A stretch of DNA of 64,000 nt from Neoechinorhynchus agilis (taxonomy: Eukaryota > Acanthocephala), in the NCBI GenBank assembly GCA_051530055.1, contig CM121341.1, forward strand, positions 3,658,001 to 3,722,000. The letters run 5' to 3'. Positions 45,551 to 57,822 of this stretch are shown one piece after another. The translations under genes were made by a program, and so were the position numbers. The notes under the pieces were generated by a model. It made no database searches. It was not told where the DNA came from and was given only the letters and a program-made list of their open reading frames with translations. Numbering within the stretch: the first letter of the stretch is position 1; every line of letters begins with the position of its first letter.

Positions 45551-48280
45551 ATGGACCTTGATAGCGATCTTTCGTTGTACGGAATCGAGTTTGATGGGGA
45601 TTCGAGTGTTCAAAAGTATAAGGAGATTGTAGACGAATTTGGAAATGAACGATCGATTAATGTGTTTGTCTCGTTATGCATAGGTCCAACAAAGACCGTT
45701 ATTAATGATGAGGTCATTGCAAAGGCACTTAGAAAGGTTTCAAAAATGTTTTTGCAAATCGAATCATATTTGTATTTAGTTGAGAACGTCCAAAATTCGC
45801 AATGAACAGGTTATCGAAGCTCTACCAAGGCATAAACGGTATTCAAAGCCTAAACTCTTTGATGTAAACCTCAATGTTCTTGGCAATAATGGAGATTCAA
45901 AGGCGTTTGAAGTCGGGCTCATTGAAGAGTTCAATGTGAATTATGACGAGGAATCGTTCGAACGTTGTGGTATTGAAGATTTTACGATCGACGATGAACA
46001 TCAATGGTCAAAATTTAAGTGAGATAGACAGTTTCATTGAGTTTGGTAGTGTTTCTTAGATCAATATCTTAGCATAATTAATGCTTTCAAATTAAAATCG
46101 TGGTTTTCAGACGTAGAGCGTTCATTTGATTTAAGTCGACGCTAAAATTAAATTGTATTTATGAAAAATTTTACTAAGGGAGTAATACAAATTCCGAACC
46201 CTAGCCATTACGACAATTGATGTCCTCAATCCAAGCTCCGCAGAATTTTTAATTAAAAAAGATTTCGATTACTATCTTCGTCGGAAACAATACTTTCTTT
46301 TGGTATTTAAGTTCACTAATTTATTACCGATATTTCACGTCGGATAATTCCGACATTTTCTCAAGGTTTGTTATTCTAAAATTGTTTCGAGATCAAATTT
46401 AAAGTTATAAAGCTGTTTTTCGCAGTGAGAGATCGTTAGCAAAAAGATAATTGTGCTATTGAAGACTTTTACGATCGACGATGAACATCAATGGTCAAAA
46501 TTATCCGGGGTTGGAAAACTACCAAAAGAAAGTTACGAGGGCAGCGAACTAAAAAAGTTATCATCGAGAATTGTCGTCGGAGTGAATTTGATTCGAGTTT
46601 GGCGACGTTTTCCCCCAGATTGTTGTTGATGTTGATCCTCCTATGTTTTTTGCTTACCTCTTTGGTTATATCTACAAATTAAGCTAAAGTCAAAATTGGA
46701 CTATAGGCTTGGATCCGCGGGTTCGCCAAGCGATTCAGAAAGGGAATACTCGCTGCATCCTCGGGTTTTTTTTATGGAAAAGGACTTTTCACCGTTTCCA
46801 TCGGAACTTTCAGCGCTTGGATATTTTCAAAAATTTCTAAAGTGTTAGATCAAAACTTAATTTACTTATTGACGCATCCTTTGCCATGAACATGTCTTCT
46901 CATAAAGATGGAATCCTGTTTATGCCACAAGACGAAGCCCGCCATCGGGCCTATGGTAAGCTTTCCATTTTTTAATCAACATCGTACATCTCTATGAACA
47001 CGATTAGTTTTGAACCAACTGATAGATGAAGCTGAGTCAGATTTCAAGTTAAATTTCGGTGAATTAACTGAAGATATTGCTTTGTGTGGTCGTATCGTGA
47101 GCATGGACGAAACATCAACCGATCGAATGTCATTTGAATCAGTTGGATTACAGTGCTCATTGAGACGAGGTGACGGAGCTTGCGTTCTCTTAGATTTTTC
47201 AGTGTTCAAAGGAAGCTTAAGTTTGTTTCCTGGACAGGTTAGAAAAGTTTAATACGTTCGAGAGAAAAACCCGTCAAATAGTTAATAGCATGCATTGGAC
47301 ATGCATCCGATGGGTGTATTAAAGTTAAAAAAATTATAGAGGTTCACCTTTTTTCTCGATACAAAAAGCTAAAATAACGTACATTTTAAGAGGTCATTAC
47401 CTGTAAAAGAAGCCAGTTCCTTACCTTCTGGTCTACGAATTGGAGTGGCTTGTGGGCCCTTTCTTAAGCGATCAGTTAATGGCGTTAAAACGATCAATTT
47501 TGACAACATTGGTCGTCTAATTTTAACTATGATATCCTCAACAGTTGATGTTGTATTCCTGGTAAGATTGTTTTTATCGCCTCAAAACTCTTTCCACTTT
47601 TAAAAAGATTGGTCCATTTGTACAAGAAAGATCAACGAGCCTTCAAGTAACGTACGACGAGTGTTTTGCAGCTCTCATGGAGATCATCCAAGCTCACATG
47701 CTGCCTAAAACTCACGTATTCATTGTTCCTTCAATTGAAGACGCTGCACATCAATTGCCAGTGTTTCCACAACCACCGTTCCCGCAATTTTCTCATTTAA
47801 ACAACATTCATATGCTTCCAAATCCGTGCGTTTTGACTTTAAAGACCAAGGATAAGAATCTTTTGCGTGTTGGAGTGACCAGTGTTGATGTCATAAAGAA
47901 TATCTCAGCTGAGGAAATCAATCGGTAAGCTCTAAATTATGGAGGAAATTTTTGTGAAACAAAATACAAATAGAAACATGTCGTCCACTCACAGTGATCG
48001 AATCAGTCGTCTTATTGAACATCTCAATAAACAACGCTGCTTTTATCCAATATACCCACCACAAATATCCGTGGACTATAATTATTGGACAAACACGATT
48101 CTCACGCAATCGGACATTCTACTTCTTCCTTCCGATCTTAAACACTTTTGCAGAAACATCAACGGATGCACCACGTTCAATCCAGGAAGGTTTTTGAGGA
48201 GAGACAAACCAGAAATATTTTCCATAATCACGGTGAATAAAGCAGGGATTTCGGCGAAAGTTCTTAAAGTTGAAGATTAA
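45551..48280 (+). CDS. POLA2: DNA polymerase alpha subunit B
   Basis: Regulatory B subunit of the polymerase alpha-primase complex, which primes DNA replication. Eight exons join in phase: 45551-45736, 45810-46018, 46843-46955, 47008-47237, 47282-47341, 47391-47561, 47608-47924 and 47974-48280; 530 residues (human 598). N-terminal helical domain (LYGIEFDGDSSVQKYKEIVD); OB-fold region from ALCGRIVSMDE to LFPGQLIACIG; then the inactive phosphoesterase domain: LRIGVACGPFLK, VVFLIGPFVQER, HVFIVPSIEDAAHQLPVFPQ, VGVTSVDVIKNISAEEINR, FYPIYPPQISVDYNYW, ILLLPSDLKHFCRNINGC, TTFNPGRF. All match POLA2 in order. Intron 2 is 824 bp and holds an exon duplicate and a LINE scrap; the other introns are 44-73 bp. 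The sequence before the ATG is CATTCAG, acceptor-like, so a spliced leader or 5' UTR intron is possible. Confidence 0.93.
46450..46503 (+). repeat. Direct duplicate of the end of POLA2 exon 2
   Basis: About 50 bp near-identical to about 45965-46016 (shared GATCGACGATGAACATCAAT; one indel and one or two substitutions). It lies in intron 2 and is followed by a frame reading SKLSGVGKLPKESYEGSE. It may be a decayed alternative exon or a duplication scar. Confidence 0.8.
46715..46775 (+). mobile_element. LINE 3' end scrap in POLA2 intron 2
   Basis: Reads VRQAIQKGNTRCILG, the same conserved end as at 31.8 kb and 33.0 kb. Confidence 0.5.
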
Positions 48281-48449
48281 ATCTTATAAAGTTGTCACCA
48301 GTATCCGGGTCTACACGATGAACTTTTAGATTTTTGCAATCATCTCGATCCGTTTACATTTTTATTAATCTGGGCTCAATAATACTTTTTCAATTCCAAC
48401 CTTGATAGTTGTTAAATCGTGAATGTAGGTCAGTTCTTGTAACAATTAA

Positions 48450-51400
48450 CGGTTTATTTATTTATTATCAAGGCCTCATGATCTTGTTTTTCTTTCATAT
48501 TGAGTTGATTGGTCTTGCGACATCTTCTTTTTGGCCTCTCGCCTATATTCCTTTTTGGGAGCCTTTCGGCTGACTTGCACACATCGGAGGCGCTCAGCTG
48601 CACTCCAAGGGACAGGGCCAACCCCCTTTGGGGCCGATGGGCGACCTCAAACGTGACCCCAATACTTTCAGCAGCCTCGAACACCCGCGGAACCCAGCGT
48701 CCGGTGGCGTTGAACCATCGACATATCGAGCGCATTATGAACCCGCAAGCGGCCACTTGGTCCTATGGGCGGTTTATTTATTTGATCACACACGAATACT
48801 GTTAGCTTATGAGTTGTTTTCTTCAGATTGAGTTGATTGGTCTTGCGACATCTTCTTTTGGGCCTCTCGGCTATATAAATTTTTGGGAGCCTTTCGGCTG
48901 ACTTGCACACATCGGAGGCGCTTAGCTGCACTCGAAGGGACAGGGCCAACCCCGTTTGGGGCCGATGGGCGACCTCAAACGTGACCCCAATCCCTTCAGC
49001 AGCCTCGAACACCCGCGGAATTCCGCGACCGATGGCGTTGAACTATCGACATAACGAGCGCATTATGGACGCGCACGCCGCCACTTGGCCCTATGTGTGG
49101 TTTATTTATTTGATCACACACGAATACTGTTAGCGTATGAGTTGTTTTCTTCAGATTGAGTTGATTGGTCTTGCGACATCTTCTTTTCGGCCTCTCGGCT
49201 ATATAAATTTTTGGGAGCCTTTTGACTGACTTGCAAACATCGGAGGCGCTTAGCTGCACTCGAAGGGAAAGGGCCAACCCCCTTTGGGGCCGATGAGCGA
49301 TCTCAAACCTTAATCTCACCCTTTTCAGCAGCCTCGAACACCAGCGGAACCCAGCGACCGGTGGCGTTGAACCATCGACATATCGAGCGCATTATGAACG
49401 CGCAAGCGGCCACTTGGTCCTATGTGTGGTTTATTTATTTGATCACACACGAATACTGTTAGTTTATGAGTTGTTTTCTTCAGATTGAGTTGATTGGTCT
49501 TGCGACATCTTCTTTTTTGCCTCTCGCCTGTATTCATTTTTGGGAGCCTTTCGGCTGACTTGCACACATCGGAGGCGCTTAGCTGCACTCGAAGGGACAG
49601 GGCCAACCCCCTTTGGGGCCGATGGGCGACCTCAAACCTTATTCTCACCCTTTTCAGCAGCCTCGAACACCGGCGGAACCCAGCGACCGGTGGCGTTGAA
49701 CCATCGAGATATCGAGCGCATTATGAACGCGCAAGCGGCCACTTGGTCCTATGTGCGGTTTATTTATTTGATCACACACGAATACTGTTAGTTTATGAGT
49801 TGTTTTCTTCAGATTGAGTTGATTGGTCTTGCGACATCTTCTTTTGGGCCTCTCGGCTATATTCATTTTTGGGAGCCTTTCGGCTGACTTGCACACATCG
49901 GAGGCGCTAAGCCGCACTCGAAGGGACAGGGCCAACCCCCTTTGGGGCCGATGGGTTACCTCAAACCTGACCCACACTTTTTTCAGCAGCCTCGAACACC
50001 CGCGGAACCAAGCGACCGGTGGCCATATCGAGCGCATTATGAACGCGCACGCCGCCACTTGGTCCTATGTGTGGTTTATTTATTTGATCACACACGAATA
50101 CTGTTAACTTATGAGTTGTTTTCTTCAGATTGAGTTGATTAGTCTTGCGACATCTTCTTTTGAGCCTCTCGGCTATATTCATTTTTGGGAGCCTTTCGGC
50201 TGACTTGCACACATCGGAGGACCTCAGCCGCACACGAAAGGACAGGGCCAACCCCCTTTGGGGCCGATGGGTTACCTCAAACCTGACCCACACTTTTTTC
50301 AGCAGCCTCGAACACCCGCGGAACCAAGCGACCGGTGGCCATATCGAGCGCATTATGAACGCGCACGCCGCCACTTGGTCCTATGTGTGGTTTATTTATT
50401 TGATCACACACGAATACTGTTAGCTTATTACTTTTCTTCATATTGAGTTGATTAGTCTTGCGACATCATCTTTTGGGCTTCTCGCCTATATTCCTTTTTG
50501 GGAGCCTTTCGGCTGACTGGCACACATCGGAGGCGCTCAGCCGCACTCGAAAGGACAGGGCCAACCCCCTTTGGGGCCGATGGGCGACCTCAAACGTGAC
50601 CCCAATCCTTTCAGCAGCCTCGAACACCCGCGGAATTCAGCGACCGATGGCGTTGAACTATCGACATAACGAGCGCATTATGAACGCGCAAGCGGCCACT
50701 TGGTCCTATGTGTGGTTTATTTATTTGACCACACAACAATACTGTTAGCTTATGAGTTGTTTTCTTCAGATTGAGTTGATTGGTCTTGCGACATCTTCTT
50801 TTGGGCCTCTCGGCTATATAAATTTTTGGGAGCCTTTCGGCTGACTTGCACACATCGGAGGCGCTTAGCTGCACTCCTAAGGACAGGGCCAACCCCCTTT
50901 GGGGCCGATGGGCGACCTCAAACCTGAATCTCATTCTTTTCAGCAGCCTCGAACACCGGCGGAACCCAGCGACCGGTGGCGTTGAACCATCGACATATCG
51001 AGCGCATTATGAACGCGCACGCCGCAACTTGGTCCTATGTGTGGTTTATTTATTTGATCACACACGAATACTGTTAGTTTATGAGTTGTTTTCTTCAGAT
51101 TGAGTTGATTGGTCTTGCGACATCTTCTTTTTTGCCTCTCGCCTATATTCATTTTTGGGAGCCTTTCGGCTGACTTGCACACATCGGAGGCGCTTAGCTG
51201 CACTCGAAAGGACAGGGCCAACCCCCTTTGGGGCCGATGGGCGACCTCAAACCTTAATCTCACCCTTTTCAGCAGCCTCGAACACCAGCGGAACCCAGCG
51301 ACCGGTGGCGTTGAACCATCGACATATCGAGCGCATTATGAACGCGCACGCGGCCACTGGGTCCTATGTGTTGTTTATTTATTTGACCACACACGAATAC

Positions 51401-52945
51401 TGTTAGCTTATGAGTTGTTTTCTTCAGATTGAGTTGATTGGTCTTGCGACATCTTCTTTTTTGCCTCTCGCCTATATTCCTTTTTGGGAGCCTTTCGGCT
51501 GACTTGCACACATCGGAGGCGCTTAGCTGCACTCGAAGGGACAGGGCCAACCCCCTTTGGGGCCGATGGGCGACCTCAAACCTGAATCTCACCCTTTTCA
51601 GCAGCCTCGAACACCGGCGGAACCCAGCGACCGGTGGCGTTGAACCATCGACATATCGAGCGCATTATGAACGCGCAAGCGGCCACTTGGTCCTATGTGT
51701 GGTTTATTTATTTGATCACACACGAATACTGTTAGCTTATGAGTTGTTTTCTTCAGATTGAGTTGATTGGTCTTGCGACATCTTCTTTTTTGCCTCTCGC
51801 CTATATTCATTTTTGGGAGCCTTTCGGCTGACTTGCACACATCGGAGGCGCTAAGCCGCACTCGAAGGGACAGGGCCAACCCCCTTTGGGGCCGATGGGT
51901 TACCTCAAACCTGACCCACACTTTTTTCAGCAGCCTCGAACACCCGCGGAACCAAGCGACCGGTGGCCATATCGAGCGCATTATGAACGCGCACGCCGCC
52001 ACTTGGTCCTATGTGTGGTTTATTTATTTGATCACACACGAATACTGTTAGCTTATGAGTTGTTTTCTTCATATCGAGTTGATTAGTCTTGCGACATCAT
52101 CTTTTGGGCTTCTCGCCTATATTCCTTTTTGGGAGCCTTTCGACTGACTTGCACACATCCGAGGCGCTTAGTTGCACTCGAAGGGAAAGGGCCAACCCCC
52201 TTTGGGGCCGATGAGCGACCTCAAACCTTAATCTCACCCTTTTCAGCAGCCTCGAACACCCGCGGAACCAAGCGAGCGGTGGCGTTGAACCATCGATATA
52301 TCGAGCGCATTATGAACGCGCACGCGGCCACTGGGTCCTATGTGTTGTTTATTTATTTGACCACACACGAATACTGTTAGCTTATGAGTTGTTTTCTTCA
52401 GATTGAGTTGATTGGTCTTGCGACATCTTCTTTTGGGCCTCTCGGCTATATTCATTTATGGGAGCCTTTCGGATGACTTGCACACATCGGAGGCGCTCAG
52501 CCGCACTCGAAAGGACAGGGCCAACCCCCTTTGGGGCCGATGGGCGACCTCAAACGTGACCCCAATCCTTTCAGCAGCCTCGAACACCCGCGGAATTCAG
52601 CGACCGATGGCGTTGAACTATCGACATAACGAGCGCATTATGAACGCGCAAGCGGCCACTTGGTCCTATGTGTGGTTTATTTATTTGACCACACAACAAT
52701 ACTGTTAGCTTATGAGTTGTTTTCTTCAGATTGAGTTGATTGGTCTTGCGACATGTTCTTTTGGGCCTCTCGGCTATATTCATTTTTGGGAGCCTTTCAT
52801 CTGACTATCACACATCGGAGGCGCTTAGCTGCACTCGAAGATACAAAGCCGACCCTCTTTGGGGCCGATGGGTTATCTAAAACGTGACCCCTACCCTTTC
52901 AGCAGCCTCGAACACCCGTGGAACCCAGCGACCGGTGGCGTTTAT
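48450..52945. repeat. Tandem array, ~329 bp unit (some ~315 bp)
   Basis: About 13-14 units, marked by CTTGCGACATCTTCTTTT, GGAGCCTTTCGGCTGACTTG, CCCCCTTTGGGGCCGATGGG and GAGCGCATTATGAACGCGCA. Shorter units lack the piece reading CGTTGAACCATCGA. Both strands show long open frames in almost every unit (e.g. 107 codons on minus with FEVAHRPQRGLALSL). The last unit breaks at about 52945 into a retroelement tail. GC content is visibly higher than in the other arrays. Confidence 0.95.
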
Positions 52946-53250
52946 GCTTCTCAGCATCGATCCCCTGTTTCATCACCCAAGGATGATGACAGTGTCTCGA
53001 TGCATGACTATTCTTTTTCGGCACGGTTTGCGAATACGATATGTCGTCAAGGATCCGGTGGAACTGTCTATCGCCGAGGTACTATGCATGGTGTTTTGAC
53101 AGATAGTCCTGGAGCTCAAGAACTACTGAACGCTACAAACGTACTAACCATGGTGCTCTAATGACGTCCACTTCAATCTACCCCACAGATCCCTGAAGAA
53201 GCCGTAATACGGCGAAATCTAGGAATAAAAATAAAGAGTTGTCTTGAATC
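52946..53250 (+). mobile_element. Retroelement C-terminal end and tail
   Basis: The plus strand reads LRIRYVVKDPVELSIAEVL then decays. From about 53185 it shows CCTGAAGAAGCCG, CGGCGAAATCTAGG and AATAAA. It is homologous to the insertion in PAR-3 intron 2, where the same frame is longer. Probably a Penelope-like or similar non-LTR retroelement; 5' parts are absent or replaced by the 329 bp array. Confidence 0.6.
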
Positions 53251-53544
53251 CAGTTCGCTTAGGTGTCTATTTAAATAATTTCTTTTATCTAGTCTGTAAC
53301 GCCATTTTCATCGATTCGCCACATACAAAAAAAAGCAGCCAAGATAACGCGTCCTCGATGCCGGCAATTTTAAGAGAATAATTTAAAAAAACTAAAAGAA
53401 AATTAGCTTCTTTAAAATCCCTTTTGATTTTTCAGCATAATCATCCCACATTTGCCGAACGCCTATTTAATAGAAGTAAAAATTACTTGGTTTCTTGTCC
53501 GGCAACACAATGTCGTATTTGCTTGGTAAAGGTCGTCTCGGATT

Positions 53545-56500
53545 TCTCGGCGTTTTTTCCAGTCCGCAAACGTAAATCCGAACAAATGAATCAATTTTCG
53601 AGTTTTTTTCTTTGTTCTCATTAGGCAGAATTTTAACACGGAAGAATGCATAAAATCAATTTTTAATTACGGCGATCGAGTAGAAATATTAAAATTTCTA
53701 GCGATATGCGAATACGGCAAATGGACGCGTTTTTCCCAATTCGTTGACGTAAATCCGAATGAATCAATTTTCGTGTATTTTCTTTGTTCTCCTGGACACG
53801 AATGACGTCACCTCAACTCCGACGCGAAAATACGGTTGACTTTGTTGAAGGCAGAATTTTAACACGGAAGAATGCATAAAATCAATTTTTAATGACGACG
53901 ATCGAGTAGAAATATTAAAATTTCTAGCGAAATGCGAATACGGCACATGGACGCGTTTTTCCCAATTCGTTGACGTAAATCCGAATGAATCAATTTTGGT
54001 GTACTTTCTTTGCTCTCCTGGGCACGAATTACGTCACCTCAACTCCGACGCGAAAATTCGGTTGACTTTGTTGAAGGCAGAATTTTAACACGGAAGAATG
54101 CATAAAATCAATTTTTAATGACGACGATCGAGTAGAAATATTAAAATTTCTAGCGAAATGCGAATACGGCACGTGGACGCGATTTTTCCCATTCGTTGAC
54201 GTAAATCCGAATGAATCAATTTTCGTGTACTTTCTTTGCTCTCCTGTGCACGAAAATACGGTTGACTTTGTTGAAGGCAGAATTTTAGCACGGAAGAATG
54301 CATAAAATCAATTTTTAATTACGACGATCGAGTAGAAATATTAAAATTTCTAGCGATATGCGAATACGGCACATGGACGCGATTTCCCAATTCGTTGCGT
54401 AAATCCGATGAATCAATTTTCGTGTACTTTCTTTGCTCTCCTGGGCACGAATTACGTCACCTCAACTCCGACGCGAAAATTCGGTTGACTTTGTTGAAGG
54501 CAGAATTTTAACACGGAAGAATGCATAAAATCAATTTTTAATGACGACGATCGAGTAGAAATATTAAAATTTCTAGCGAAATGCGAATACGGCACGTGGA
54601 CGCGATTTTTCCCATTCGTTGACGTAAATCCGAATGAATCAATTTTCGTGTACTTTCTTTGCTCTCCTGTGCGAAAATACGGTTGACTTTGTTGAAGGCA
54701 GAATTTTAACACGGAAGAATGCATAAAATCAATTTTAATTACGACGATCGAGTAGAAATATTAAAATTTCTAGCGATATGCGAATACGGCACATGGACGC
54801 GATTTTCCCAATTCGTTGGCGTAAATCCGAATGAATCAATTTTCGTGTACTTTCTTTGTTCTCCTTGGCCGAATACGTCACCTCAACTCCGACGCGAAAA
54901 TACGGTTGACTTTGTTGAAGGCAGAATTTTAACACGGAAGAATGCATAAAATCAATTTTTAATTACGGCGATCGAGTAGAAATATTAAAATTTCTAGCGA
55001 TATGCGAATACGGCACATGGACGCGTTTTTCCCAATTCGTTGGCGTAAATCCGAATGAATCAATTTTCGTGTACTTTCTTTGCTCTCCTGGGCACGAATT
55101 ACGTCACCTCAACTCCGACGCGAAAATACGGTTGACTTTGTTGAAGGCAGAATTTTAACACGGAAGAATGCATAAAATCAATTTTTAATGACGACGATCG
55201 AGTAGAAATATTAAAATTTCTAGCGAAATGCGAATACGGCACATGGACGCGTTTTTCCCAATTCGTTGACGTAAATCCGAATGAATCAATTTTCGTGTAC
55301 TTTCTTTGCTCTCCTGGGCACGAATTACGTCACCTCAACTCCGACGCGAAAATTCGGTTGACTTTGTTGAAGGCAGAATTTTAACACGGAAGAATGCATA
55401 AAATCAATTTTTAATGACGACGATCGAGTAGAAATATTAAAATTTCTAGCGAAATGCGAATACGGCACATGGACGCGATTTTTCCCATTCGTTGACGTAA
55501 ATCCGAATGAATCAATTTTCGTGTACTTTCTTTGCTCTCCTGTGCACGAAAATACGGTTGACTTTGTTGAAGGCAGAATTTTAACACGGAAGAATGCATA
55601 AAATCAATTTTTAATTACGACGATCGAGTAGAAATATTAAAATTTCTAGCGATATGCGAATACGGCATGGACGCGTTTCCCAATTCGTTGACGTAAATCC
55701 GAATGAATCAATTTTCGTGTACTTTCTTTGCTCTCCTGGGCACGAATTACCACCCACCCACGAAAATCGGTTGACTTTGTTGAAGGCAGAATTTTAACAC
55801 GGAAGAATGCATAAATCAATTTTTAATACAAACAAACTCCTCCTGCCGAAAATACGGTTGACTTTGTTGAAGGCAGAATTTTAACACGGAAGAATGCATA
55901 AAATCAATTTTTAATTACGACGATCGAGTAGAAATATTAAAATTTCTAGCGAAATGCGAATACGGCACATGGACGCGTTTTTCCCAATTCGTTGGCGTAA
56001 ATCCGAATGAATCAATTTTCGTGTACTTTCTTTGCTCTCCTGGGCACGAATTACGTCACCTCAACTCCGACGCGAAAATTCGGTTGACTTTGTTGAAGGC
56101 AGAATTTTAACACGGAAGAATGCATAAAATCAATTTTTAATGACGACGATCGAGTAGAAATATTAAAATTTCTAGCGAAATGCGAATACGGCACGTGGAC
56201 GCGATTTTTCCCATTCGTTGACGTAAATCCGAATGAATCAATTTTCGTGTACTTTCTTTGCTCTCCTGTGCACGAAAATACGGTTGACTTTGTTGAAGGC
56301 AGAATTTTAACACGGAAGAATGCATAAAATCAATTTTTAATTACGACGATCGAGTAGAAATATTAAAATTTCTAGCGATATGCGAATACGGCACATGGAC
56401 GCGATTTTCCCAATTCGTTGACGTAAATCCGAATGAATCAATTTTCGTGTACTTTCTTTGCTCTCCTGGGCACGAATTACGTCACCTCAACTCCGACGCG

Positions 56501-57800
56501 AAAATTCGGTTGACTTTGTTGAAGGCAGAATTTTAACACGGAAGAATGCATAAAATCAATTTTTAATGACGACGATCGAGTAGAAATATTAAAATTTCTA
56601 GCGAAATGCGAATACGGCACGTGGACGCGATTTTTCCCATTCGTTGACGTAAATCCGAATGAATCAATTTTCGTGTACTTTCTTTGCTCTCCTGTGCACG
56701 AAAATACGGTTGACTTTGTTGAAGGCAGAATTTTAACACGGAAGAATGCATAAAATCAATTTTTAATGACGACGATCGAGTAGAAATATTAAAATTTCTA
56801 GCGAAATGCGAATACGGCACATGGACGCGATTTTCCCAATTCGTTGGCGTAAATCCGAATGAATCAATTTTCGTGTACTTTCTTTGCTCTCCTGTGCACG
56901 AATGACGTCACCTCAACTCCGACGCGAAAATACGGTTGACTTTGTTGAAGGCAGAATTTTAACACGGAAGAATGCATAAAATCAATTTTTAATTACGACG
57001 ATCGAGTAGAAATATTAAAATTTCTAGCGATATGCGAATACGGCACATGGACGCGTTTTTCCCAATTCGTTGACGTAAATCCGAATGAATCAATTTTCGT
57101 GTACTTTCTTTGCTCTCCTGTGCACGAATTACGTCACCTCAACTCCGACGCGAAAATACGGTTGACTTTGTTGAAGGCAGAATTTTAACACGGAAGAATG
57201 CATAAAATCAATTTTTAATGACGACGATCGAGTAGAAATATTAAAATTTCTAGCGAAATGCGAATACGGCACATGGACGCGATTTTCCCAATTCGTTGGC
57301 GTAAATCCGAGTGAATCAATTTTCGTGTACTTTCTTTGCTCTCCTGTGCACGAATTACGTCACCTCAACTCCGACGCGAAAATACGGTTGACTTTGTTGA
57401 AGGCAGAATTTTAACACGGAAGAATGCATAAAATCAATTTTTAATGACGACGATCGAGTAGAAATATTAAAATTTCTAGCGAAATGCGAATACGGCACAT
57501 GGACGCGATTTTCCCAATTCGTTGGCGTAAATCCGAGTGAATCAATTTTCGTGTACTTTCTTTGCTCTCCTGTGCACGAATTACGTCACCTCAACTCCGA
57601 CGCGAAAATACGGTTGACTTTGTTGAAGGCAGAATTTTAACACGGAAGAATGCATAAAATCAATTTTTAATGACGACGATCGAGTAGAAATATTAAATTT
57701 TCTAGCGAAATGCGAATACGGCACATGGACGCGATTTTACCAATTCGTTGGCGTAAATCCGAATGAATCAATTTTCGTGTATTTTCTTTGTTCTCCTTGG
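53545..57800. repeat. Tandem array, 226 bp and 200 bp units, abutting RAD51
   Basis: About 19 units. Marks: GGCAGAATTTTAACACGGAA, CGATCGAGTAGAAATATT, TTCGTTGACGTAAATCCGAA, and in long units ACGTCACCTCAACTCCGACG followed by CGAAAATACGGTTGAC. Short units lack 26 bp between two CGAA tetramers, removing the ACGTCA block and the CGCGAA core. The first copies (53545-53650) are diverged. The region 55740-55860 has heavily deleted units. The end of the array is about 21 bp before the RAD51 ATG. Confidence 0.95.
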
Positions 57801-57807
57801 CCAGGTT

Positions 57808-57815
57808 TATCGATA
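57808..57815. promoter_or_regulatory. TATCGATA palindrome just upstream of RAD51
   Basis: Exact 8 bp match to the DRE element known from Drosophila replication-gene promoters, lying 8 bp before the RAD51 start codon and outside the array unit. Function here is inference, and a single 8-mer match can be chance. Confidence 0.3.
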
Positions 57816-57822
57816 TTTTTAG

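Noticed and set aside
48454-52783. Many 62-137 codon frames on both strands of the 329 bp array
   Set aside because: They repeat with the DNA unit and overlap on opposite strands; kept as an array observation, not as genes.
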